Below, in pieces: positions 1 through 4,839 of a stretch of 6,211 nt of DNA (the first letter of the stretch is position 1; every line of letters begins with the position of its first letter). A program made the position numbers and the translations under genes. Under the pieces are notes generated by a model. The model worked only from the letters and a program-made list of their open reading frames with translations. It ran no database searches and was not told the origin of the DNA. This stretch comes from Bacilli bacterium (GTDB lineage: Bacteria; Bacillota_I; Bacilli_A; RF39; UBA660), in contig CAKJXT010000092.1 in NCBI GenBank assembly GCA_918219625.1, forward strand, positions 1 to 6,211, written 5' to 3'.

Positions 1-1
1 C

Positions 2-82
2 AATTATTATAATAATGAAAGACCTAGCTATGCATTAGATTATAAAACCCCAATTCAATATAAAATTGAATCAGGGTTTTAA
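2..82 (+). pseudogene. 3' end of an IS3-family transposase (OrfB) gene, partial at window edge
   Basis: The frame beginning at base 2 is open to a TAA at 80-82 and gives 26 residues. They include NNERPSYALDYKTP, the hallmark C-terminus of IS3-family OrfB integrases (typically YNxxRPHxALGYxTPxEY), which lies just after the DDE catalytic core. The catalytic residues would lie to the left of the window, so it cannot be seen whether the gene is intact; 'pseudogene' here means only 'partial in this window'. The final codons form an inverted repeat (44-80) that includes the stop region. The family call rests on a short but distinctive motif. No other transposase sequence is visible on either strand. 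Confidence 0.72.
44..80. repeat. inverted repeat / hairpin across the end of the transposase gene
   Basis: The outer arms AAAACCC (44-50) and GGGTTTT (74-80) and the inner arms ATTCAAT (53-59) and ATTGAAT (65-71) form two perfect 7-bp helices, separated by a 2x2 internal loop and closed by a 5-base loop. The right side is followed by a T-rich stretch (87-93) but not by a clean U-tract directly at the stem. It may act as a weak bidirectional terminator or may shield the IS from outside transcription. It is also coding sequence for the last residues of the transposase. Confidence 0.6.
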
Positions 83-183
83 TCTCTCTTTTTCACTGTC
101 TACTTTTTATTGACTAGTTTAAGTTCTTCTTTTTTTCTTGTTATTAATTGTTTGTTGTGATAAACTTATATAGGTAGATGTAT

Positions 184-846
184 ATGTATTGGATTTTAAT
201 TGTTATTTCTCAAACTGGAACTATATTATCTAGAACTATAAAGTTTGTTACGGGTGCTCCATATAATCATAGTTCCATTGCAACTGTAGAAGGAAAAAAT
301 CAAGAAGGAGATTTATCTTCAAAATTTGAACTTGATACGATGTTTTCTTTTGGAAGAAAGTATCCTAACATTCCTTTCATAGGTGGATTTGTAACTGAGC
401 ATATAGATTCTGGTACTTTTGCGAAGTTTAAAGGAACTATTTGCAAGGTTATAGCGATTCCTGTTGATAAGGATATTTATGACAGAGCTAAAAAATGTAT
501 TGATGAAATGTTAAGTAATCAAGATGAGTATAAATATAATATATTAGGTTTGGTGTATGCTTTATTTGACAAAAAAAGACAATCTAAAAAACATTTTTAT
601 TGTTCGGAGTTTGTTAGGTATGTTTTAGCTTATGCTGGTTTAGATTGTTCGGGTGTTTCTTATTATTCTCCTAGACCTGTTAATTTTGTAGCTGAAGAGT
701 GGGTTAAAAAGTTAGGTGCGCAAATAATATATGAGGGTCCTTTATGCGATTATCCTTTTTATAAAAAAACTGAAAAAGAAGAATCTGAAGAAAAATCACA
801 AAGAGTTTTGAAAAGAGTTTTAAATCCTTTTCAAAGATCAGTGTAA
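184..846 (+). CDS. YiiX-like permuted NlpC/P60 (papain-fold) hypothetical protein
   Basis: This protein of about 220 residues has the layout of the circularly permuted NlpC/P60 (YiiX/YebB/YycO-like) superfamily: an N-terminal strand-helix with the conserved His in YNHSSIA (His29) and a late conserved Cys in HFYCSEF (Cys140). In this family the nucleophile Cys follows the His, the reverse of classical NlpC/P60. Members are thought to be amidases, peptidases or acyl-transfer enzymes acting on cell-wall or lipid substrates; the substrate here is unknown. There is no signal peptide or clear membrane segment, so it is probably cytoplasmic. The C-terminal 30 residues are Lys/Glu-rich and likely flexible. 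Two ATGs are possible, 178 and 184. I prefer 184 because the weak AGGTAG site (172-177) is then 6 bases upstream, whereas from 178 it would abut the start. The stop is 9 bases before tRNA-Leu with no terminator between. Confidence 0.78.
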   Translation: MYWILIVISQTGTILSRTIKFVTGAPYNHSSIATVEGKNQEGDLSSKFELDTMFSFGRKYPNIPFIGGFVTEHIDSGTFAKFKGTICKVIAIPVDKDIYDRAKKCIDEMLSNQDEYKYNILGLVYALFDKKRQSKKHFYCSEFVRYVLAYAGLDCSGVSYYSPRPVNFVAEEWVKKLGAQIIYEGPLCDYPFYKKTEKEESEEKSQRVLKRVLNPFQRSV

Positions 847-847
847 T
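819..847 (+). promoter_or_regulatory. possible promoter of tRNA-Leu, overlapping the end of the preceding gene
   Basis: TTTAAA (819-824) and TGTAAT (842-847), spaced by 17 bases, would start transcription just ahead of the tRNA's 5' end at 856. The -10 overlaps the stop codon of the YiiX-like gene. Both hexamers are imperfect, and the tRNA could equally be transcribed by read-through from the upstream gene. Confidence 0.3.
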
Positions 848-855
848 TCTTTTAT

Positions 856-941
856 GCAAGGATGGCGGAATGGTAGACGCGCTACTTTGAGGTGGTAGTG
901 GACATATGTCTGTGAGGGTTCAAATCCCTTTCCTTGCACCA
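856..941 (+). tRNA. trnL: tRNA-Leu, anticodon GAG
   Basis: A full cloverleaf of 86 bases including an encoded CCA. The acceptor stem is GCAAGGA (856-862) with TCCTTGC (931-937), followed by discriminator A938 and CCA 939-941. The anticodon stem CTACT/GGTAG (882-886/894-898) closes the loop TTGAGGT, with GAG at 889-891, reading CUU and CUC. The long variable arm contains the self-complementary GACATATGTC (901-910), the class II feature expected of tRNA-Leu. The T-arm is 914-930 with loop TTCAAAT. All helices pair well, so it looks functional. The argS promoter begins only 5 bases after its CCA. Confidence 0.97.
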
Positions 942-946
942 AATAT

Positions 947-975
947 TTGACAAGTTTAAATTTTAATAGTATAAT
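947..975 (+). promoter_or_regulatory. consensus sigma-A promoter of the T-box/argS transcript
   Basis: A perfect TTGACA (947-952) and a perfect TATAAT (970-975) are separated by exactly 17 bases. Transcription should begin near 981-983, just before the 5' strand of the T-box Stem I, which confirms the placement. Such a strong promoter suits a gene whose output is set downstream by the T-box. Confidence 0.92.
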
Positions 976-981
976 CTAGTT

Positions 982-1178
982 AATTTAAATGAGGAAGAGA
1001 AGTAGTAATAAAACCTCTTACTTTAGTGATGTTACCGGTTGGTGAAAGGTAATAGTAATGTTTTATGAACGTATCTTGGAGTTTAATCGTTACTCGCGTT
1101 AAGAGAAAGAGAGCATAGAATTCTATGAATTAAGGTGGTACCGCGAATTATTCGTCCTTAAATTTATAGGATTTTTTT
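982..1178 (+). promoter_or_regulatory. T-box riboswitch leader, arginine specifier (CGT), controlling argS
   Basis: This leader RNA senses uncharged tRNA-Arg. The Stem I base pairs TTAAA (985-989) with TTTAA (1082-1086), followed by a G-A-rich kink-turn-like region and AAGA (995-998) with TCTT (1074-1077). The specifier loop has AGTA (1001-1004) on the 5' side and GAA-CGT-A (1067-1073) on the 3' side. The triplet CGT (1070-1072) encodes Arg, matching the gene downstream. The loop is closed by ATAAAAC (1008-1014) with GTTTTAT (1060-1066). A distal helix pairs TTACC (1032-1036) with GGTAA (1048-1052). Stem III is the palindrome CATAGAATTCTATG (1114-1127). The T-box AAGGTGGTACCGCG is at 1132-1145. 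Antiterminator: TTAAGG (1130-1135) with CCTTAA (1156-1161), bulge TGGTACC, and GCGAA (1143-1147) with TTCGT (1151-1155). The bulge TGGT should pair with an ACCA tRNA end. Confidence 0.95.
1155..1178 (+). terminator. T-box-controlled intrinsic terminator (weak stem)
   Basis: TCCT (1155-1158) can pair with AGGA (1168-1171), followed by seven T (1172-1178). The 5' arm overlaps the 3' strand of the antiterminator, giving the expected mutually exclusive pair of structures. The stem is only 4 bp plus a possible G-U, with a 9-base loop, which is short for a T-box terminator. A competing helix that would cover the argS ribosome-binding site is described in the findings. Confidence 0.6.
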
Positions 1179-1196
1179 ATTTGAAAGGGTGATTTT

Positions 1197-2864
1197 ATGG
1201 ATTTTAAGGGTTATATTAACAGTAAAGTTAATGATATTTTAGGGCATGATGTTATTATTGAGATTCCTCCTAAGGATGGAATGGGTGATTATAGTATTCA
1301 ATGTGCTGCTTATAGAACTGAAGAGTTAAAGAGTCCATTTGATGTTGCGAATAAGATTAAGGATAATTTTGTTGATGAAAATGGTTATTTTACTGATATT
1401 AAGGTAATGGGACCTTATGTTAATTTTTATGTAGATTATGATAAGTTATCTAGTAGTGTTATTAGTGATGTTGAGTCTTTAGGTAATAAGTATGGTTCTT
1501 TAAATCAAGGTAAAGGTGAAGGTTTATTAATAGAACATACTTCTATTAATCCAAATGCTGAACCTCATATTGGAAGATGTAGAAATAGTTTACTTGGAGA
1601 TTTTATGTCTCGTCTATATGATTTTTGTGGATATAATGTAGAAAGACATTATTATATAAATGATTTAGGTAAGAAGATTGCTTTACTTATTATTGGTATT
1701 GAAAAGTATGGTTTAGCCGATGAGAGTTTTGCTTCTATATTAGATGTTTATGTTAAAATTAGTAAGGACGCAAAAGAGGATGAATCTATTGAGAAGTTAT
1801 CTTTTGATTATTTAGAGAAGGTTGAAGCAGGGAATCCAGAATATATTGATAAGTTTAAGTCTATTACTGATAAGTGTGTAGAAGGTCAACTTAAAATATT
1901 TGGTGAGATGGGTATTTCATGGGATGTATTTACTCATGAGTCTGATTATGTTTATAATGATTATTTAAATAGTATCTTAGATAAATTGAAAGAAAAAGGA
2001 AAGTTCTTTACTGATGAGTTAGGTAGAGGTTGTGTTGATTTATCTGGTTATGATATTGCTTTAAAGGAACCTGTTATGGTGCTTACTCGTTCTAATAATA
2101 CTTCTTTATATCCAATTAAAGATATTGCTTATACTATGTATAAGATGGGATTGAATGATAAGAATAACTTTATTGTTTTAGGTGAGGATCAAGAAACTTA
2201 TTTTAAAGAAATTTCAGCTATTATGGATATTTTAGGATATAAGTCTCCTAAGTTAATTTCTTATGCTTATGTCTTATTAGATGGTGGAAGAATGAGTACT
2301 AGTGGTGGTACTGTTGTTCTTGTTACTGATTTTATTAAAGCTGTTAAAGAAACTTTAAAGAATGAGTTTTCTAAAAGAGGTACAGAGGTATCAGATGATG
2401 ATTTAAGGACTTTATGCAATGCATGTGTTAAATTTACTATGCTTAATGTTTCTAAGAATAAGATTGTTAATTTTAATTTAGACAGCGCAACTAGCTTTAC
2501 TGGTGAATCTGGTATGTATATTTTATATAGTATTGTTAGAATTAATTCTATTTTAAAGAATAATCAAATTGAATTATCTAATGAGATTAAATATACTACT
2601 GATATAGAGAAGAAGATTGTTAAGAGTTTATATAACTTTCCTATGGTTGTTGATGAACTTCTTAAGTCTTATGAACCAGCTCATTTAACTAAGTATATAT
2701 TTAATTTAACTCAAGATTTTTCTAGATTTTATGAGAATGTTAATATTAGTAATGAGGAAGATATTGTTCTTAAATCTTCTAGAATTAGATTATTAAAATC
2801 GATTAAAACAGTATTGGAGAATGCTTTAACTATATTAGGTATTTCTACTGTAGATAAGATGTAA
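1197..2864 (+). CDS. argS: arginyl-tRNA synthetase (ArgRS)
   Basis: A class I aminoacyl-tRNA synthetase that charges tRNA-Arg with arginine using ATP in the cytoplasm. Its 555 residues match the family's usual length. The N-terminal ArgRS domain (about 1-85) carries the PPKDGMGDYS motif. The catalytic Rossmann domain follows, with the HIGH motif as HIGR (124-127) after EHTSINPNAEP. The KMSKS-equivalent is GGRMSTSGG (363-371), lacking the usual second Lys. The DALR-type anticodon-binding domain runs from about 430 to the end, with FTGESGMYILY (435-445) at its start. The HTSxNPN wording is closer to archaeal-type than to classical Bacillus ArgRS. The ATG at 1197 is preceded by AAGGGTGA (1185-1192), 4 bases away. 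The gene is alone behind an Arg-specific T-box and followed by a terminator, so it is monocistronic. Confidence 0.96.
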   Translation: MDFKGYINSKVNDILGHDVIIEIPPKDGMGDYSIQCAAYRTEELKSPFDVANKIKDNFVDENGYFTDIKVMGPYVNFYVDYDKLSSSVISDVESLGNKYGSLNQGKGEGLLIEHTSINPNAEPHIGRCRNSLLGDFMSRLYDFCGYNVERHYYINDLGKKIALLIIGIEKYGLADESFASILDVYVKISKDAKEDESIEKLSFDYLEKVEAGNPEYIDKFKSITDKCVEGQLKIFGEMGISWDVFTHESDYVYNDYLNSILDKLKEKGKFFTDELGRGCVDLSGYDIALKEPVMVLTRSNNTSLYPIKDIAYTMYKMGLNDKNNFIVLGEDQETYFKEISAIMDILGYKSPKLISYAYVLLDGGRMSTSGGTVVLVTDFIKAVKETLKNEFSKRGTEVSDDDLRTLCNACVKFTMLNVSKNKIVNFNLDSATSFTGESGMYILYSIVRINSILKNNQIELSNEIKYTTDIEKKIVKSLYNFPMVVDELLKSYEPAHLTKYIFNLTQDFSRFYENVNISNEEDIVLKSSRIRLLKSIKTVLENALTILGISTVDKM

Positions 2865-2894
2865 GAATTATACTTTTGTATAGTTCTTTTTTTT
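2864..2894 (+). terminator. intrinsic terminator of argS
   Basis: AGAATTATAC (2864-2873) pairs with GTATAGTTCT (2878-2887) over 10 bp with one G-U, a TTTT loop and a run of eight T (2887-2894). The stem starts on the last base of the argS stop codon. Its loop and 3' arm also supply the -35 region proposed for the next gene. Confidence 0.92.
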
Positions 2895-2904
2895 GTGCTA
2901 TAAT
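2876..2904 (+). promoter_or_regulatory. extended -10 promoter of the sir2 gene
   Basis: A perfect extended -10, TGC-TATAAT (2896-2904), follows the argS terminator's U-run. The -35, TTGTAT (2876-2881), lies at the correct 17-base spacing inside the terminator hairpin and matches only half of the consensus, as is common for extended -10 promoters. The predicted start near 2910-2912 would leave a leader of about 10-12 bases, consisting almost only of the Shine-Dalgarno site. Confidence 0.75.
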
Positions 2905-2910
2905 TTGTTT

Positions 2911-2916
2911 AGGTGA
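2911..2916 (+). promoter_or_regulatory. Shine-Dalgarno site that fixes the sir2 start
   Basis: AGGTGA, 5 bases before ATG 2922. The alternative in-frame GTG (2913-2915) is part of this site, has no ribosome-binding site of its own, and would add only Met-Ile-Ser. Starting there is therefore unlikely. Confidence 0.8.
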
Positions 2917-2921
2917 TTTCT

Positions 2922-3686
2922 ATGATAGTAGATAAAAAGGAATTTATGGATAATTTTAGACCTTTTCTTGATAAGAAAAGTATAGTTGTATTTAGTGGTG
3001 CTGGTCTTTCTACTGCAAGTGGTATAAAAGATTTTAGAGGTAAGAATGGTTTATATAAAGAAAATATAAATGCCGAAGAGATATTATCTCATCATTTTAT
3101 GTTAGATAATCCAATTGAATTTTATAAGTTTTTTAGAGAAAATTTAATTAATGGAAATGTTGAACCTAATTTAATGCATAAGGTTATTAGTAATTTAGAG
3201 AGTATTGGTATTGTTAGTGGTGTTATTACTCAAAATATTGATGGACTTGATACTATGGCGGGTTCAAAAGATGTTATTGAACTTCATGGTAATGCTTGTA
3301 GATTTTATTGTAGTGATTGTGGTAAAAAGTATTCTGATATTAGTTCTTTTGATTTAGTTCCTAAGTGTAGTTGTGGTGGACTTATTAGACCTGATATTGT
3401 TTTATACGAAGAGCCTTTGGATAATTATTTGTTGATGAGCGCTAAAGAGAAGATTAAGTACGCTAATTGTTTATTAGTTGTTGGTAGTAGCTTAAGAGTT
3501 AATCCTGCAGCTAGTTTAGTTCATGATTTTATTGTTGAAAAGAGATTTAATAAATGTAAGAAACTATTCATAGTTAATATGGGTGAAACTGATTATGATT
3601 ATTTTGCTGATTATAAATATGATGGTGATATAATGCATATTGCTCGTGAGATTGAGAAGGTTTATAAAAAGAGTTTGACAAAATAG
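2922..3686 (+). CDS. Sir2-family (sirtuin) NAD-dependent protein deacylase
   Basis: Sirtuins remove acetyl or longer acyl groups from protein lysines, consuming NAD+ and releasing nicotinamide and O-acyl-ADP-ribose. In the 254 residues from this start the NAD-binding and catalytic signatures are all present: FSGAGLS (24-30), GIKDFRG (34-40), TQNIDGLD (103-110), ELHGN with catalytic His122, and VVGSSLRVNPA (186-196). The structural zinc site is Cys130-x2-Cys133 and Cys149-x-Cys151; the second pair has one spacer residue instead of the usual two or so. RPDIVLYEE (156-164) resembles other Bacillota sirtuins. No signal peptide is seen, so it is cytoplasmic. I chose ATG 2922 because AGGTGA (2911-2916) lies 5 bases upstream; an in-frame GTG at 2913 is inside that site. 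The related symbols cobB and npdA are used for this family, but the exact subgroup is not settled here. Confidence 0.93.
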   Translation: MIVDKKEFMDNFRPFLDKKSIVVFSGAGLSTASGIKDFRGKNGLYKENINAEEILSHHFMLDNPIEFYKFFRENLINGNVEPNLMHKVISNLESIGIVSGVITQNIDGLDTMAGSKDVIELHGNACRFYCSDCGKKYSDISSFDLVPKCSCGGLIRPDIVLYEEPLDNYLLMSAKEKIKYANCLLVVGSSLRVNPAASLVHDFIVEKRFNKCKKLFIVNMGETDYDYFADYKYDGDIMHIAREIEKVYKKSLTK

Positions 3687-3703
3687 ATTTTATTTGTTAT
3701 TAT
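3675..3703 (+). promoter_or_regulatory. strong promoter inside the end of sir2, reading into the intergenic RNA
   Basis: TTGACA (3675-3680) is a perfect -35 made of two sir2 codons just before the stop. TATTAT (3698-3703) is a 5/6 -10 at exactly 17 bases, preceded by TG one base upstream (extended -10). Transcription would start near 3709-3711. No reading frame begins nearby, so the product is best read as a non-coding transcript ending at the terminator near 3800. Confidence 0.65.
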
Positions 3704-3708
3704 TTATA

Positions 3709-3800
3709 TCTAGTGAGGGGATATAAGATTATTCGAGCTATCCCGGGCTTTGCCTACACAATAGTTATTGGAGTCACGATTTTTATTCGTGATTTTTTTT
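3709..3800 (+). ncRNA. candidate small structured RNA, unrecognised class
   Basis: This interval has a promoter on its left and an intrinsic terminator on its right, contains no credible ORF, and is unusually rich in G and C (31 of 71 bases over 3709-3779). A possible fold begins with a bulged helix: CTA (3710-3712) with TAG (3762-3764), GTG (3713-3715) with CAC (3757-3759), and AGG (3716-3718) with CCT (3753-3755). An inner hairpin pairs GGATA (3719-3723) with TATCC (3739-3743) around a 15-base loop, and CGGGCTTTG (3744-3752) remains in the junction. A short hairpin CAAT/ATTG (3759-3762/3767-3770) is an alternative. I do not recognise a known riboswitch, SRP, 6S or ribozyme core. It could be a free-standing sRNA or a regulatory leader for the ABC operon. 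Confidence 0.45.
3774..3800 (+). terminator. intrinsic terminator ending the intergenic RNA (and sir2)
   Basis: TCACGA (3774-3779) pairs with TCGTGA (3787-3792) around a 7-base loop, extendable by a G-U and an A-U pair, and is followed by eight T (3793-3800). It is the only good terminator between sir2 and the ABC genes, so it probably serves sir2 read-through as well. Its 3' arm has a second possible partner downstream (3809-3817). Confidence 0.85.
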
Positions 3801-3817
3801 GTTCTTTTATCACGAAT
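3785..3817. repeat. perfect 9-bp inverted repeat overlapping the ABC operon promoter
   Basis: ATTCGTGAT (3785-3793) and ATCACGAAT (3809-3817) are exact reverse complements separated by 15 bases. The right copy lies in the spacer between the -35 and -10 of the ABC promoter, and the left copy is the 3' arm of the terminator. A third, shorter copy of the core, TCACGAT, is at 3774-3780. The layout suits an operator bound by a dimeric regulator or an alternative RNA hairpin; which of the two cannot be decided from sequence. Confidence 0.6.
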
Positions 3818-3827
3818 GTGTTATAAT
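3799..3827 (+). promoter_or_regulatory. promoter of the ABC transporter operon
   Basis: TTGTTC (3799-3804) and a perfect TATAAT (3822-3827) are 17 bases apart, with TG one base before the -10 (extended -10). The start would be near 3833-3835, giving a leader of about 27 bases that includes AAAGGAG (3845-3851). The -35 begins in the terminator U-run and the spacer holds an inverted-repeat arm. Confidence 0.75.
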
Positions 3828-3860
3828 TTATAGTAGTTTATAATAAAGGAGTGTGATAGT

Positions 3861-4838
3861 ATGGCAGTTATTGAAGTTAAAGATTTATCTAAAAGTTTTA
3901 AAGTTAAATTAAAAGAAAAAGGTTTAAAAGGTAGTTTAAAGTCAATTGTAAAACCAAAGTATAAGACTATTAAGGCTGTTCGTAATGTTAGTTTTTCTGT
4001 AGAGAAAGGTGAGATGATTGCGTTTATTGGTCCTAATGGTGCGGGTAAGAGTACTACTATAAAGATGATGACAAGTATTTTATATCCAGATAAGGGAAGT
4101 ATTAAGGTAATGGGGTTAGATCCTTCTCGTGATAGAAAGAAATTATCTTATGAAATTGGTACTGTATTTGGACAAAAAGAACAATTATGGACTCATTTAA
4201 CGCCTTATGATAATTTTAAGTTTTTTGGGGCGATTTATGATATACCAGATGCAGTTGTTGAGAAGAAGATTGAAGAATTAATTGAATTATTTGAACTTGA
4301 TTCATTTATTAATACACCTGTTAGGAATTTATCTTTAGGTCAAAGAATTAGATGTGAGATTGTTGCTTCATTGATTCATGAGCCTAAGGTATTATTCTTG
4401 GATGAACCTACTATTGGTCTTGATCCTGTTGTTAAAGAGAATATTCGTAGTTTAATTAAAAGAATGAATAAGGAGTATAAGACTACTATATTTTTAACAA
4501 GTCATGATGTTGGTGATATTGAGAAGTTATGTAAGCGAGTTATTATTATTAACAATGGTACTGTTGTAATGGATGATACTATGGAAAATCTTAAATATAA
4601 TTATCTTAATAAAAAAATAGTTGAGGCTAAGATGAAAGAGATGGTTAATCTAGATGATGAGGATGGAATAACTATTTTAAAAGATAAGGGTTACAATCTT
4701 AAAATAGAAGTTGATACTACTAAAAAGAGTGTTAGTGACGCAATAAAGTTGCTTAATCCAGATAATATAATAGATATTAATATTTCTAATGTACCACTTG
4801 AAGATATAATTAGTGATATTTATAAGAGTAGGGATTAG
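3861..4838 (+). CDS. ABC-2 type exporter ATP-binding protein (COG4586-like)
   Basis: The 325-residue ATPase subunit powers the two membrane proteins encoded next. Visible motifs are Walker A GPNGAGKST (57-65), Q-loop Gln105 in VFGQKEQLW, signature LSLGQ (157-161), Walker B KVLFLDEPT (176-184) with Asp181 and Glu182, D-loop GLDP (186-189) and switch His215 in TSHD. All catalytic residues are present. Two features mark the COG4586 group rather than simple NatA or drug-type ATPases: the longer basic stretch at 15-40 between the first strand and VSFSVEKGE, and a C-terminal extension of about 75 residues (about 250-325). AAAGGAG (3845-3851) lies 9 bases before ATG 3861. The stop is separated from the next gene's ATG by a single base, implying translational coupling. 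The substrate is unknown; neighbours of this type are annotated as uncharacterised exporters. Confidence 0.92.
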   Translation: MAVIEVKDLSKSFKVKLKEKGLKGSLKSIVKPKYKTIKAVRNVSFSVEKGEMIAFIGPNGAGKSTTIKMMTSILYPDKGSIKVMGLDPSRDRKKLSYEIGTVFGQKEQLWTHLTPYDNFKFFGAIYDIPDAVVEKKIEELIELFELDSFINTPVRNLSLGQRIRCEIVASLIHEPKVLFLDEPTIGLDPVVKENIRSLIKRMNKEYKTTIFLTSHDVGDIEKLCKRVIIINNGTVVMDDTMENLKYNYLNKKIVEAKMKEMVNLDDEDGITILKDKGYNLKIEVDTTKKSVSDAIKLLNPDNIIDINISNVPLEDIISDIYKSRD

Positions 4839-4839
4839 T

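Larger units (their letters stand above)
1..121 (+). mobile_element. right end of an IS3-family insertion sequence (boundary uncertain)
   Basis: This covers the transposase tail plus about 39 bases after its stop codon. IS3 elements end shortly after the OrfB stop with an imperfect terminal inverted repeat. The stretch around 96-117 (containing GTCTACTTTTTATTGACT) sits where the right repeat is expected. The matching left repeat and the target-site duplication lie outside the window, so the end at 121 is an estimate and could be off by some tens of bases. Confidence 0.5.

Noticed and set aside
178..180. ATG 178 as the start of the YiiX-like protein
   Set aside because: It abuts the only ribosome-site candidate; ATG 184, two codons later, is better spaced. 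The difference is two residues and is not certain.
901..910. GACATATGTC palindrome as a regulatory site
   Set aside because: It is the variable arm of tRNA-Leu.
940..949. CAAATATTTG palindrome as a tRNA terminator
   Set aside because: It is short, all A/T in its core, lacks a U-tract, and includes the tRNA 3' end and the argS -35.
1114..1127. CATAGAATTCTATG palindrome as a protein operator
   Set aside because: It falls where T-box Stem III is expected, just upstream of the antiterminator, so RNA structure explains it.
2913..2915. GTG as the sir2 start
   Set aside because: It is part of the Shine-Dalgarno site AGGTGA; ATG 2922 has ideal spacing.
3839..3844. A second TATAAT near the ABC start
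   Set aside because: It directly abuts the Shine-Dalgarno site and has no -35 at proper spacing; transcription from it would lose the ribosome site.
4813..4815. GTG as the start of permease 1
   Set aside because: It lies inside the ATPase gene without a ribosome site; ATG 4840 follows AGGGAT and begins the family-like N-terminus.
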